The notes under the pieces were generated by a model. It did no database searches and was not told where the DNA came from. It worked only from the letters and a program-made list of their open reading frames with translations. From an uncultured Eubacteriales bacterium (GTDB lineage: Bacteria; Bacillota; Clostridia; Oscillospirales; CAG-272), in contig URAP01000017.1 of NCBI GenBank assembly GCA_900545935.1, positions 1 to 39,044 of the forward strand: a stretch of 39,044 nucleotides of DNA. Reading direction: 5' to 3'. This document shows, piece by piece, positions 23,593 to 32,792 of this stretch. The position numbers were made by a program, and so were the translations under genes. Position 1 is the first letter of the stretch. Every line of letters starts with the position of its first letter.

Positions 23593-24786
23593 TCAATTCT
23601 TCCCGAGCAGCTCGCGCGATACGCGCGCAAGGATCTCTACGCCCCGCTCTATCTGCTCGTCCGACGGTGTTGAATAGTTAAGACGGATAGAATGCGACAC
23701 CCCGCCCTGAACCGAGCAGAATGCGCTTCCCGGAACAACGGCGACCTTTTCCTCAAGCAGACGCGCGGTCAGCTCCGTGATATCCACGCTCTCCGGGTAT
23801 GTGCACCAGAGGAACAGTCCGCCCTCGGGGCGTGTATAGCTGACCTGCTCCGGCATGCAGCGATCGAGGCGGGAGAGCATAAGCGCGCACTTTCTCCCGT
23901 ACAGCTCGGCTGCCGAACGAATATGCTCATCCATCGTTCCGCTCTGCATAAAGGCATATGCGAGCATCTGCGTGAGCATGGGCGTATGCACGTCCTCGAC
24001 CTGCTTTGCGACCACCATTTTCGATATAACGGCAATCGGAGCCTGAACAAAGCCGATGCGTATACCGGGCGCGAGTATCTTCGAGAACGAGCTGCAATAG
24101 ATAACGGCACCCTCTCTGTCGATGCTCTTTATCGTATCGACACCGCTGCCCGCAAAGCGCAGCTCGCCGTAGGGATTGTCCTCGATTATAATTATGCTGC
24201 GGCGGCATGCGATCTCATAGACAGCTCGGCGCTTCTCCGCGCTCATGGTTATCCCGCTCGGGTTCTGGAAGGTCGGAATGAGATAAGCGAGCCTTGCACC
24301 CGTGCGTACCGCCGCCTCCTCGAATGCCTCGACGTTTATTCCGTCCGCATCCATCGGAACACCGACCGGTACCGCGCCGAGCGAGCGGAAGGAATTCAGC
24401 GCGCCGATAAAGCTCGGCTCCTCGCACAGCACCGCGTCGCCGGGGTTGCACAGCGCCTTACAGGCAAGCTCGATACCCTGCTCGCCGCCGGTAGTGATCA
24501 TAACATCGTTTCCGTCCCGGGTGTGACCGAAGCGCTCGGTCAGCCGCGACTCGATCGCGCGGCGCAGCGGCGTATAGCCCTCCGTCGTTCCGTATTGCAG
24601 CGCCGTGACCGGCTGCTCTGCAAGAATGCGGCCGCACTCGCGGCGCACAAGCTCGACGGGAAATGCTTCGGGCGAGGGATTTCCCGCCGCAAAGGCTATC
24701 ATCTCGGGATCTCCGAGACTCTTGAATATCTCGCGGATCGCCGACGGGCGAAGCTCTGCGAGACTGTCCGAAAAAATATATTCCAT
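23593..24786 (-). CDS. PLP-dependent aminotransferase, class I/II (LysN/MocR-like catalytic type)
   Basis: A 397-residue fold-type I aminotransferase related to 2-aminoadipate and aromatic or branched-chain aminotransferases. It shows FAAGNPSPEAFP at the N-terminus, TTGGEQGIELACKALCNPGD, the PTFQNPSGITMS Asn region, IIEDNPYGELRF with the Asp that contacts the PLP ring, and CSSFSKILAPGIRIGF with the Schiff-base Lys. There is no N-terminal GntR domain. The substrate is not defined by the motifs. A near-consensus promoter lies upstream, but the ribosome binding site is weak (purine-rich AGAGAAAAAAAGAA only). First gene of a possible aminotransferase-trpS-tagO run. Confidence 0.9.
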   Translation of the reverse strand: MEYIFSDSLAELRPSAIREIFKSLGDPEMIAFAAGNPSPEAFPVELVRRECGRILAEQPVTALQYGTTEGYTPLRRAIESRLTERFGHTRDGNDVMITTGGEQGIELACKALCNPGDAVLCEEPSFIGALNSFRSLGAVPVGVPMDADGINVEAFEEAAVRTGARLAYLIPTFQNPSGITMSAEKRRAVYEIACRRSIIIIEDNPYGELRFAGSGVDTIKSIDREGAVIYCSSFSKILAPGIRIGFVQAPIAVISKMVVAKQVEDVHTPMLTQMLAYAFMQSGTMDEHIRSAAELYGRKCALMLSRLDRCMPEQVSYTRPEGGLFLWCTYPESVDITELTARLLEEKVAVVPGSAFCSVQGGVSHSIRLNYSTPSDEQIERGVEILARVSRELLGKN

Positions 24787-24878
24787 TTCTTTTTTTCTCT
24801 TTTCCGTATGTCATGCCGACAGCCGGATCGGCGCAAAAAGCATGACGAAAAACGGAGTCACCGACCTCATTTTAAGGT

Positions 24879-24907
24879 ATTATATCACATGCCGTATAAT
24901 TTTTCAA
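24879..24907 (-). promoter_or_regulatory. Promoter of the aminotransferase-trpS gene run
   Basis: On the minus strand TTGAAA (24907-24902), 17 bases, TATAAT (24884-24879). Confidence 0.7.
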
Positions 24908-24937
24908 GAATAACATATTAATTTTCGTCCTACTAAC

Positions 24938-24966
24938 TTGAATAAAGGAAAGCAATATGGTATAAT
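24938..24966 (+). promoter_or_regulatory. Promoter of the membrane-anchored unknown gene
   Basis: TTGAAT (24938-24943), 17 bases, TATAAT (24961-24966), divergent from the aminotransferase promoter with about 30 bases between them. Confidence 0.7.
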
Positions 24967-25108
24967 CTGAAGGTAGAATGGGTTTTTGTTTATATCCGAA
25001 GGCTCGTGCGGTAATAATATCACCGTGCGCCGCATCGGCAGCCAAAGATCCTCGGACGGCAGCTGTGTGCCTCAGCACAAAGCATGCCTCAATGCAAAGG
25101 AATTTATT

Positions 25109-25978
25109 ATGAGCAGCTACGAAGAATATCTCGAAACTAACGGCGGACGAAAGCCGCACGGCTGTCTGCGTATATTCGGGCGGGTATTTCTCGTCCTGAC
25201 GCTCGGGCTTATCGCATTCATGATAGGCTTTGTCATCTTCCGATCCTACGAGCAGGAGCCGCACGGAGACCTTGCCCGCTTTATGTGGACCGAGCGGACT
25301 GCGGCGGTCGCCTCTGCGGACGGCACGGCGGCTGCTCTGAGCATAGAGCCTCAGGTAAACTATACACCGGATAAATACTTTCTCGTATACAATGTCGTGC
25401 GCGTGCCCGAGTCCGGCGAGCTGCAGCTGACCGTCGCATACAACCTCAACCGCCTCGGCAGAGAGGCAAGGGAGAGCGGCGAGGACAGCTCGGTATATCT
25501 ATCTGAGGACGAGCTGCCGTTTATATTCATACTCTACGACAGCGACGGAAATATCTATGACGAATTCGATTATCTGCTTCAGGTAAAGCATTTTCACGGC
25601 TTTGCCCGTCTCGCCTTTTCCGGCATTCCCGAGCAAGCGGACGGTCTGTCGCTCGCGGTGTTCCGCCGCGAGGACGCGGAGCGCATCGGCACGTCCGTTA
25701 TTGGCAACGGTGACGGAGCGCTCGTTCCGTGGCAGGAGCTGGTCATTCTCAGCGACAGCGCCGCCGTGGAGGACTATGAGTTCGATAAGGATGAGCTGTA
25801 CTCCGGTCAGCCGGCGGCGGGGCTCTCACACGAGGCGGATGCGGTGGAGGCAAAGCGCGTTCTCCGCAGCGCAGCTGCCGAAAGCGGAAGCGCACTGCCC
25901 GGCGACATGACCCCGGACGAAACAGAAACGGAGGATGCACCGCTCGCCGAGGCAACCACGGCGGACGGTCAGGCGTAA
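25109..25978 (+). CDS. Membrane-anchored protein of unknown function (289 aa)
   Basis: I do not recognise the family. A short basic cytoplasmic N-terminus (MSSYEEYLETNGGRKPHG) precedes one transmembrane helix (about 22-45, FGRVFLVLTLGLIAFMIGFVIF). The extracellular domain (about 50-215) has a beta-rich pattern with VNYTPDKYFLVYNVVRVPESGELQLTVAYN and FIFILYDSDGNIYDEFDYLLQ, and the tail (about 220-289) is acidic and low in complexity. AAAGGAA sits 6 nt before ATG 25109, so upstream in-frame codons are unlikely starts. It is first of a plus-strand series but separated by 175 nt from the next gene. Confidence 0.75.
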   Translation: MSSYEEYLETNGGRKPHGCLRIFGRVFLVLTLGLIAFMIGFVIFRSYEQEPHGDLARFMWTERTAAVASADGTAAALSIEPQVNYTPDKYFLVYNVVRVPESGELQLTVAYNLNRLGREARESGEDSSVYLSEDELPFIFILYDSDGNIYDEFDYLLQVKHFHGFARLAFSGIPEQADGLSLAVFRREDAERIGTSVIGNGDGALVPWQELVILSDSAAVEDYEFDKDELYSGQPAAGLSHEADAVEAKRVLRSAAAESGSALPGDMTPDETETEDAPLAEATTADGQA

Positions 25979-26125
25979 GCCGCACGACGCGCAGTGCATA
26001 TTCTCCCCTCTGTCCGAGTCGGACGAGACGGTACGGCAGCCTAAGCGGCGCAGCGATATGCGGCGGCAGAGCCTTATCCGCTCAGGCGCGTTCACATATC
26101 ATCAAGCCTCAACATCGAGAAAGGA

Positions 26126-26139
26126 GCTCCCTCGGGAGC
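26126..26139 (+). promoter_or_regulatory. Small hairpin between an AAGGAG sequence and a GTG start
   Basis: GCTCC-CTCG-GGAGC forms a tight stem-loop directly after AAGGAG (26121-26126) and before the GTG at 26154. As read linearly the Shine-Dalgarno sequence is 27 bases from the start; folding shortens this to about 14. Confidence 0.35.
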
Positions 26140-26153
26140 ACGGTCGAATATAA

Positions 26154-26825
26154 GTGATACTGAATCCGAAAGAAACAACAATAGCCTACCGCTGTCCGCA
26201 CTGCGGAGAGACGGTACTCGGAATAGCGGGAGCATTCGCCGTTGCGGGACACCGGCTCGTGCTGCGCTGCGCGGGATGCGGAGAGACCGCAATGACACTG
26301 ACCTCGCAGGCAGGCAAGATAAGCATAGATGTTCCCTGCACCGTATGCCCCGGAAATCACACCTACACCCTCGGCGAGGATATATTCTTCGGCAGACCGC
26401 TGACCGAGCTTGCCTGCAAGTACACCGGTCTCGGCATCTGCTTTATCGGAGGCCGCGAGGCGGTGTGCGATGCGGCTAAGGCATCCGACGAAAAGCTCGG
26501 CATGCTGATGGAGCAAATAGGTGCGCAGTCGCTGTCACAGCTGCGCGGCGAGAGCGAATCGGATGGCGAGGGCATCGGACGTCAGGACGACGCACAGACC
26601 TTCGACATCGTTAATTTTATACTGACCGAGCTCGAGGAAGAGCACAAGATAACCTGTCATTGCGACCCCGACACACCTCATGACTATAAGTTCGATCTCG
26701 TCGGCAAGGAGCATGACACCGTGCTCATCTACTGCGACGAATGTCAGGCAAGCAAAGCGATAAAGATAGGCGACCCCATCGCGGCAAACGCATTTCTGCA
26801 CATCGACCACATTACGCTCGAGTGA
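26154..26825 (+). CDS. Zinc-ribbon conserved protein of unknown function (223 aa)
   Basis: Cytoplasmic, with CPHCGE...CAGCGE (about 14-41) forming a zinc ribbon, then CTVCPGNHTYTLGEDIFFGRPLTELACKYTGLGICFIGG, a helical acidic linker (ESESDGEGIG), and a C-terminal part with CHCD and YCDEC. A stop codon lies immediately upstream of GTG 26154, and the first residues MILNPKETT plus a CPHCG ribbon match small clostridial proteins I remember without known function, which supports the GTG start despite a poorly placed ribosome binding site. The Cys pairs suggest at least one structural zinc. No operon partner reveals its role. Confidence 0.75.
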   Translation: MILNPKETTIAYRCPHCGETVLGIAGAFAVAGHRLVLRCAGCGETAMTLTSQAGKISIDVPCTVCPGNHTYTLGEDIFFGRPLTELACKYTGLGICFIGGREAVCDAAKASDEKLGMLMEQIGAQSLSQLRGESESDGEGIGRQDDAQTFDIVNFILTELEEEHKITCHCDPDTPHDYKFDLVGKEHDTVLIYCDECQASKAIKIGDPIAANAFLHIDHITLE

Positions 26826-26989
26826 TGCGTAATTGAAATCACAGACGTACGCATAAATATCGCGGCATCACAGGCTGCCGCAAAATCGAAAAATGCAGAC
26901 CTCGAGCGCATCGGCAGTACCGCGATCTGCATATATATCGGTATAAATACGCGAAAGGAAGCTCCGAATGCGGGGCGAAGGATAATAAT

Positions 26990-27538
26990 ATGGTATACGT
27001 TTTTCTCGCTGACGGATTTGAAGAGATAGAGGCGCTCTGCCCGGTCGACATCATGCGCCGCGCGGGTATAGAGGTCCGAACGACGGCAATCGGAACGCGG
27101 CACGAGGTGCGCGGTGCGCACAACATCACGGTAAGTGCGGATATGCTGTTTTCCGAGCTGCATATCGAGGGCACGCCCGAGCTGCTCATGCTGCCCGGCG
27201 GAATGCCCGGTGCCACGCATCTGCGCGAGCATGACGGACTGTGCACGCTGCTGAAGACCGCCTCCGCCGCGGGAAGCCGTCTCGCGGCGATATGCGCAGC
27301 GCCCTTTATTCTCGGCGAGCTCGGACTGCTCGAGGGTCGCGAGGCGACCTGCTATCCGGGCTTTGAAGAGCGACTGTTCGGAGCGAAGGTCTCGCCGAAA
27401 GGAGTCGTGACCGACGGCAATATTACCACCGCGACCGGCATGGGCGTGGCGACCCGGTTCGGACTCGAGCTCGTCCGCCTGCTGCGCGGAGCCGAGGCAG
27501 CCGATCGGATAGCCTCAGGCATCAGATTCGGAGTATAA
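26990..27538 (+). CDS. DJ-1/PfpI family protein
   Basis: A 182-residue flavodoxin-like alpha/beta protein of the DJ-1/YajL/ThiJ group, involved in deglycation, glyoxalase or oxidative stress functions in different organisms. It has VFLADGFEEIEAL at the N-terminus, with the conserved Glu that lowers the nucleophile pKa, and the nucleophile elbow AAICAAPFILGELGLL near residues 98-113 containing the reactive Cys. VTDGNITTATGMGVATRFGLELV closes the fold. GAAGGAT precedes the ATG. It is followed after 128 nt by the 5-formyl-THF cyclo-ligase gene, an arrangement that may be cotranscribed. Confidence 0.92.
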   Translation: MVYVFLADGFEEIEALCPVDIMRRAGIEVRTTAIGTRHEVRGAHNITVSADMLFSELHIEGTPELLMLPGGMPGATHLREHDGLCTLLKTASAAGSRLAAICAAPFILGELGLLEGREATCYPGFEERLFGAKVSPKGVVTDGNITTATGMGVATRFGLELVRLLRGAEAADRIASGIRFGV

Positions 27539-27666
27539 GAAGCTCCGATTCGAGCGATTCCGCCGATTTTTTCGGATTTATCCGAGCGGTCAAGCTCATC
27601 AATTTCTTCAACAGTAATTCCAAATTATCTTATCGGATTTTATCGGTTTTATCGGACGGTGACGGC

Positions 27667-28230
27667 ATGACGGATAAAAAAGCACTTCGCAGTGAGCTTA
27701 TCGCGGCGCGCGACGGCATACCGGCAGAGCTTCACGCCGAGCTGTCGGCGGCTGTCTGCCGCAATATTCTGTCCATGCCGGAATATGCCGCCTGCGACAC
27801 ACTGCTCGGCTACTGCCACATCGGCAGCGAGTGGGATATCCGCCCGGTGCTTCGCGACGCGGCGGCGAGCGGACGCAGGATAGCGCTTCCGCGCTGTGAC
27901 CGTGCGTCGCATACAATGACCTTTTTCATCATCTCCTCCGAGGATGATATCGAGATCGGCGAGTACGGAATTCCCGCGCCGCGCATAGGCTGTCCCGCAT
28001 ACATCGACACACCGCAGGCACTCTGCCTCGTTCCCGCACTTGCACTCGACGCGCGCGGCAGACGCATCGGCTACGGAGGCGGCTATTACGACCGTTTTCT
28101 CCCCGCCTTTTCGGGCACAGCCGTCGTTCCGATATCGGAGCGTTTTACCGATGCCGCACTTCCGACAGAGAAGCATGACTTTGCTGTACCCCTCGCCGTG
28201 ACCGAGTGCGGCGTGATCCGATTCCGTTGA
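27667..28230 (+). CDS. 5-formyltetrahydrofolate cyclo-ligase
   Basis: Converts 5-formyl-THF to 5,10-methenyl-THF with ATP, returning stored folate to one-carbon metabolism. The 187-residue product has the basic N-terminal KKALRSELIAARDGIP, YCHIGSEWDIRPVL, GIPAPR and the signature LDARGRRIGYGGGYYDRFLP near 133-152, all typical of the YgfA/MTHFS family at normal length. The ribosome binding site is modest (GGACGGTGACGGC). It belongs to a plus-strand housekeeping run; upstream lies a U-rich repeated TTATCGG stretch (27630-27656). Confidence 0.94.
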   Translation: MTDKKALRSELIAARDGIPAELHAELSAAVCRNILSMPEYAACDTLLGYCHIGSEWDIRPVLRDAAASGRRIALPRCDRASHTMTFFIISSEDDIEIGEYGIPAPRIGCPAYIDTPQALCLVPALALDARGRRIGYGGGYYDRFLPAFSGTAVVPISERFTDAALPTEKHDFAVPLAVTECGVIRFR

Positions 28231-28413
28231 CCGTCCCGGGCATTCGAGCGGTGCAAAGCCGCGCGGCAGCCGACAAAAACATCGGCGGCATAAAAAGAAG
28301 CGGCAGCATAAAGAGCGACGGCAAGCGCGCCGAATATATCAGGCATTGCAGCGCCGGTGCCGGGATATGATATTACATAAGACCGCAGACAAACATTTTA
28401 AAGAGGAAAGTAA

Positions 28414-30330
28414 ATGCTCAGTGATCGTATAAAAAAATTCGGATTACAATCGAATACGGAACCGGGCAGCGATCCAAAAACCGAGCAGCCCGACGGAGCG
28501 GCGGTCACAGACAGCACGGCAGACGAGGGCGGCGCGGCTCAGGACAAGGTCGCAGGCGCTAAGGCTGTGCCGAGCGCCTCGAACGATAACGCCGCGCAGC
28601 AGACTGCGGCAGCCGCCGCGGAGGACGCGACCGAGCAGGCAAAGCAGGCACTGAGAGAGGCTTTTGAACGCGCTGATGCAGAGCGCAGCGACGCTGCAGA
28701 GCAATATGTGGCGCAGAAGCTCGAGGGTGCAATACACCGACCCGCATCAAGAGTACAGCCGAGTCGCATCAAGAACGCCGACGACAAAGCCGACGCAGAT
28801 AACGGAGATGAATACTCCGGCGACGAGGACAGCGATATTCCGCTGCTGCTCAGATACTCGGCGAGTCTCGAGAGCCTGCGTGGATCGGTCTCCGGTTCGG
28901 GACGGACAGCTCGCGTTGATTCCGTCAGCGACGGCGAGGAAGACGATGGTGTCTCCGACAGCGGTTCCGACGAGCCATATCCGAACGAGGCTGAAGCAGA
29001 CAATGGCGGCGAAGCATATTCGGGCGATAACATCGCGGATGTCGACGCAGACTCCGACAGTTACGGAATCAACACCCCCGGACATAGCAGAGCCGATACC
29101 GGGAAAAGCGGGGAGCTGAGCGGCGTACTCACAGCGCTCGGCATCTCACCCGAATCTGTCGAGACCGACTTCGGCGAGAACGGAGACGACGGCTCCGATG
29201 ACGCTGGCGGTCGGGGCACAAGCTCGGACTCCGAAAACGAACCCGACAATCCCGACGGCACGAGATCGCAGAAGCCGAGCGGAGTATTCACGTTCGGCGG
29301 TGCATTCTCCGGGGGTATATTCGGCGGAGCCGCCGCAGACACATCCGATTCAGACACCGTGGAGGACATACGGGAGGAAAAGCAAAAGCGCGATAAAAAG
29401 CCTCTGCTGAAAACCAAAGCCTCGACCTACGCGCCTCTGCTCGCCGCGGTCATACAGCTGCTGCTCATTATTGCCTCGCGCATCAGCATATCGTCGCTCC
29501 GCGAGCGCGGAAACATATATCTGTCGGTGGTCGTCATACAGCTGCTGATATACGTCCTACCCGGCATCTTTTACTTCAAGCTGCGGCGCGAGGGCTCGAT
29601 AGACCGTCTCGGTCTGAAGCCCACGCCGCCCGACCGCGTTTATATAGCGGTGCTTTCGGCACTGCTGCTGTTTCTGATATCCACCGGCTTTAAGCTCGCA
29701 TACCTCAGGCTCGGCATATACGAGTCGCGGTTTGCGCAATATGCCGCATATATAAACATTTCGACCTTCTCCGATCCCGGAGATATTCTCTATATGGTCA
29801 TAACCTTCGTGCTGATACCCGCCATATCAGAGGAGCTGATCTACCGCTCCATAATATTCGGCGAATATATGCGCGACGGTTACGGCACATTCATCGCCGC
29901 AGCCGCAAGCACACTGCTGTACGCACTGCTGCACATCGGACTGCAAAGTTTGCCGCTGTACCTCATAATCGGCGCGGTGCTGTGCGTCGTTGTACGCATC
30001 ACCGGCTCGGTACTGATGTCGATGGTGACGAGCATCGTTTTCGGGCTGTGTGATGTCTTTACAGAGAATTACGTCACGGCGCTTGCGCATTCCGATTATA
30101 CCGCACTTGTCATTTTCACCGTAATATCGCTGTTTCTGCTTGTCGCAGTTCTTTTCTTCGCAGAGGCGGAGCGACTGTATTTCGTGCTCGGCACCTCCGG
30201 AGAAAAGCCGCCGGTACGAAGCATGCGCGACGGCGATACAAAGGAGCTGCTGCGTTCGGCGCTCCTCTCACCGACCGTTCTCATCTGCGCCGCGATCTAC
30301 GCGATAGGCATCGTTGTTTCTTTTATATAG
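28414..30330 (+). CDS. CPBP-family (Abi/Rce1-like) membrane protein with long acidic N-terminus
   Basis: A 638-residue protein. Residues 1 to about 325 are low-complexity, rich in Asp, Glu, Ser, Gly and Ala, and predicted disordered and cytoplasmic. About eight membrane helices follow from residue 338. CPBP proteases use EExxxR, a second-helix His and a third HxxxN-type motif. Here EELIYR (Glu473, Glu474, Arg478) and LLYALLH (His507) are present, but the last motif TGSVLMSMVTSIVFG has Ser540 and Gly544 where His and Asn are expected. Proteolysis may therefore be weakened or lost; the comparison is from memory. The start follows AAAGAGGAAA. Next on the same strand comes mltG, 118 nt away, suggesting an envelope role. 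Confidence 0.82.
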   Translation: MLSDRIKKFGLQSNTEPGSDPKTEQPDGAAVTDSTADEGGAAQDKVAGAKAVPSASNDNAAQQTAAAAAEDATEQAKQALREAFERADAERSDAAEQYVAQKLEGAIHRPASRVQPSRIKNADDKADADNGDEYSGDEDSDIPLLLRYSASLESLRGSVSGSGRTARVDSVSDGEEDDGVSDSGSDEPYPNEAEADNGGEAYSGDNIADVDADSDSYGINTPGHSRADTGKSGELSGVLTALGISPESVETDFGENGDDGSDDAGGRGTSSDSENEPDNPDGTRSQKPSGVFTFGGAFSGGIFGGAAADTSDSDTVEDIREEKQKRDKKPLLKTKASTYAPLLAAVIQLLLIIASRISISSLRERGNIYLSVVVIQLLIYVLPGIFYFKLRREGSIDRLGLKPTPPDRVYIAVLSALLLFLISTGFKLAYLRLGIYESRFAQYAAYINISTFSDPGDILYMVITFVLIPAISEELIYRSIIFGEYMRDGYGTFIAAAASTLLYALLHIGLQSLPLYLIIGAVLCVVVRITGSVLMSMVTSIVFGLCDVFTENYVTALAHSDYTALVIFTVISLFLLVAVLFFAEAERLYFVLGTSGEKPPVRSMRDGDTKELLRSALLSPTVLICAAIYAIGIVVSFI

Positions 30331-30448
30331 CCGGGCGGAGGATACGTCCCGATATGTCCTGCGCGGAAAATGCCGCATAGACAAGGCTCGGCTGACATAC
30401 ACAGCTCAGACATCTATATCGCAAATATAGGATTTGAAGGAAGATTCT

Positions 30449-32152
30449 ATGGATAATAACAATTCACCGAGAAAAAACACCGAGAGCGACGATCTCTTCC
30501 TCGACATAGCAAGAGCACGTCACGAAAATGCCGCACATATCCGCGAGGAGGCGACGCGTCAGATACCGGTTGTCCACCGCGGCGCAAGCAAGTCCGCACA
30601 GGCGGGCAAGACCGCTCCCGCAATCGGCAGGCGCAAAGCTGTATCGCCGGACGGGACACGCGGAAGAAGCGCCAGTCAGAGTGCAGCAGGTCAGAATACC
30701 GTTCCGCGCATCACTCAGCCGCGTCAGGCAGCAGGCTCACGCCCTGCACAGTCGGCACAGAGCTCCGGCACGCGCGAACCGCAGCCGGCTGCCCAGACCA
30801 CCGCATTTGACCGCGTGGCACAGCACGGCGTTCCGGCAACGCAGGACGGCGCAACACGCATTATCCCGCGGGTCGAACGCACATCGGCAGCAGGCACGGC
30901 AGGCGCAAGGACTCCCGCAGCGGGCGGCAGAAGCATCCCCTCATCCGCGCTCGGCGCAAGAGGCAGTGCGGCAGGCGGCAGAGCGTCCGGCGCGGCAAGA
31001 CACGGCACAGGTGCGCGCACCTTACAGCCCGCAGCACAGCGCAAGGGAGGCTCGCGGCGCGGACGCAAAGGCAAGGATAAGGAGTACAGCGGAACGGCGC
31101 TCTCGAGCGTTGTAAAGGCAATGATATACATCGCCGCCGTATTCGTTATCGGCGGTATGCTCGGCTACTACGGCGTAGTCATAGGAAACGATGTTTTCGC
31201 GCTCGTCAAGAGCACAGACGAGATCACCGTCACCATCCCCGACGGACTGACCACGGCAGAGCTCGGTGACACGCTGAAAGAGGCGGGTGTGATCCGCTTC
31301 CCCGGCATCTTCTCGCTGTACGGCAACCTGCGCCATGATTCAAAGCCGTATATCGCAGGCGAATACGTCGTCTCACCGAGCATGAACTTCGATCAGCTCC
31401 GCAGCGCATTCCACGAAAAGGTGCCTGAGGCGACCATCATCTCCATCACCATCCCCGAGGGCTACACCACCGACGAGATCATTGACCTGTTCCTCGAGAA
31501 CGGCATAGGAACGCGCGAAAAATTCGTCGATGCCATTCAGAACTACGACTTTGAAGGCTATTGGTTCCTCGACGAGCTCGAGACCAAGGAGGGCAGACGC
31601 TATCGCCTCGACGGCTATCTCTACCCCGACACCTACTACTTCTATACCACCGCGAGCGAGGTCTCGGTCATATATAAGCTGCTCGACCGCTTTGATGAGA
31701 TATTCCCCGACGCATATAAGGATGCGGTTAAGGAGCGCGGCTTCACAGTTGATGAGGTCGTGACCCTTGCCTCGATGGTTCAAAAGGAGGCAAAATACGA
31801 GTCGGAGTTCGGTTGGATATCCTCGGTATTCAATAACCGTCTCTCCCACCCGAACTACGAGACGCAGGGCTACCTCAACTCGGATGCGACCACGCTCTAC
31901 GGGCTCGACGACGATAAGGGCTTTGTCACCGGCGAGGATAACGAAAAGGACGGTCCCTATAACACCTATACCCGCAAGGGGCTGCCCATCGGTCCTATCG
32001 CAAACCCGAGCTACAGCGCAATCACATGGGCGCTCTATCCCGCAGAGACCGACTACTATTACTTTGTCGCTAAGAAGGACGGTTATAACCTCTTCGCTAA
32101 GACCGCTGCCGAGCACGCGAAGAATAAGGTTGCGGCACTCAACGATCAGTAA
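30449..32152 (+). CDS. mltG: Endolytic murein transglycosylase MltG (YceG-like)
   Basis: Cleaves nascent peptidoglycan strands at the membrane, setting glycan length. The 567-residue product has a long Ala/Arg/Gln/Ser-rich cytoplasmic N-terminus (about 1-215), one transmembrane helix (about 223-245), a LysM-like region (ITVTIPDGLTTAELGDTLKEAGVI) and the YceG domain with YLYPDTYYF, VVTLASMVQKEAKYESEF, YNTYTRKGLPIGPIANPS and YYYFVAKKDG. The catalytic Glu is expected in QKEA and is present. ATG 30449 is chosen because AAGGAAG lies 5 nt upstream; an in-frame TTG 15 nt earlier is less likely. A strong terminator follows. The cytoplasmic arm is far longer than in E. coli MltG. Confidence 0.93.
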   Translation: MDNNNSPRKNTESDDLFLDIARARHENAAHIREEATRQIPVVHRGASKSAQAGKTAPAIGRRKAVSPDGTRGRSASQSAAGQNTVPRITQPRQAAGSRPAQSAQSSGTREPQPAAQTTAFDRVAQHGVPATQDGATRIIPRVERTSAAGTAGARTPAAGGRSIPSSALGARGSAAGGRASGAARHGTGARTLQPAAQRKGGSRRGRKGKDKEYSGTALSSVVKAMIYIAAVFVIGGMLGYYGVVIGNDVFALVKSTDEITVTIPDGLTTAELGDTLKEAGVIRFPGIFSLYGNLRHDSKPYIAGEYVVSPSMNFDQLRSAFHEKVPEATIISITIPEGYTTDEIIDLFLENGIGTREKFVDAIQNYDFEGYWFLDELETKEGRRYRLDGYLYPDTYYFYTTASEVSVIYKLLDRFDEIFPDAYKDAVKERGFTVDEVVTLASMVQKEAKYESEFGWISSVFNNRLSHPNYETQGYLNSDATTLYGLDDDKGFVTGEDNEKDGPYNTYTRKGLPIGPIANPSYSAITWALYPAETDYYYFVAKKDGYNLFAKTAAEHAKNKVAALNDQ

Positions 32153-32208
32153 CCGCGAATGACGATGCATGACAAGCTGTGTCGGTCAAGTTAACATTTC
32201 TGAAATAT

Positions 32209-32248
32209 ATAGCACACGAAAGCTTTATTTTCGTGTGCTATTATTCTT
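32209..32248 (+). terminator. Intrinsic terminator after mltG
   Basis: ATAGCACACGAAA pairs perfectly with TTTCGTGTGCTAT, followed by TATTCTT. It is about 57 bases past the mltG stop. Confidence 0.85.
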
Positions 32249-32370
32249 CTGTTGTCGTATGGTCGTACATCCACTGCCGATGTATTTCAGATAAGGCAGA
32301 TGATCAGCCGAGACAGACAAAACCGACAACAAAGATAAAAGCAAAAAAGAAAAAAATAATAATAGGACAT

Positions 32371-32444
32371 GCGGATATAGTTCAGTGGCAGAACCTCAGC
32401 TTCCCAAGCTGATCATGCGGGTTCGATTCCCGTTATCCGCTCCA
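32371..32444 (+). tRNA. tRNA-Gly (anticodon CCC)
   Basis: Complete cloverleaf: acceptor GCGGATA/TATCCGC, D arm, anticodon stem TCAGC/GCTGA around loop TTCCCAA giving anticodon CCC, T arm with GGTTCGATTCC, discriminator T and an encoded CCA. Reads codon GGG. Confidence 0.97.
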
Positions 32445-32486
32445 TGAAAATAAAGCGCACCGGCTTCGGCAGGCGCGCTTTATTTT
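32445..32486 (+). terminator. Terminator of tRNA-Gly
   Basis: AAAATAAAGCGC pairs with GCGCTTTATTTT a few bases after the encoded CCA, with a T-rich right arm. Confidence 0.8.
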
Positions 32487-32736
32487 CGGCAATATTTATT
32501 TTCGACTTTTCGACGGAGCTAATGCACTTTCTTTGATGAAAGTATCTGCGCAAAAACAAATATACATACAGTATACCGCATAAGAAGGTATTCTTTCATT
32601 CGTAACAGCGGCAAGCTTATTTCATAATAAGATAAGCCGGCATCTTATGTTTGACAGTCGTCAAATATTTGTTTTTTCGTTTCAACATTAAATCGACTGT
32701 TTTTTCGCCGCGGCAGAAACTTTTTTCAAAAAGCTA
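32487..32736. other. Intergenic stretch between the two tRNA genes
   Basis: AT-rich, no gene seen. It carries GCTTAT/ATAAGC and TTTGAC-AGTC-GTCAAA (32650-32665) inverted repeats, the latter followed by TATTTGTTTTTT, which resembles a weak terminator, although no gene precedes it. Confidence 0.4.
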
Positions 32737-32765
32737 TTGACAACCCGATGTTGTTGTGATATAAT
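32737..32765 (+). promoter_or_regulatory. Perfect consensus promoter of tRNA-Leu
   Basis: TTGACA (32737-32742), 17 bases, TATAAT (32760-32765). The tRNA begins 27 bases after the -10 box. Confidence 0.88.
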
Positions 32766-32792
32766 TACGACGTTGCACGAAGTGCGACAATC

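Noticed and set aside
23692..24921. 409-codon plus-strand open frame opposite the aminotransferase
   Set aside because: Antisense shadow of a conserved gene; its composition is low-information and rich in Arg, Ala and His.
32650..32680. Terminator at TTTGAC-AGTC-GTCAAA
   Set aside because: The stem is short, no gene precedes it closely, and the tRNA-Gly already has a better terminator at 32445-32486.
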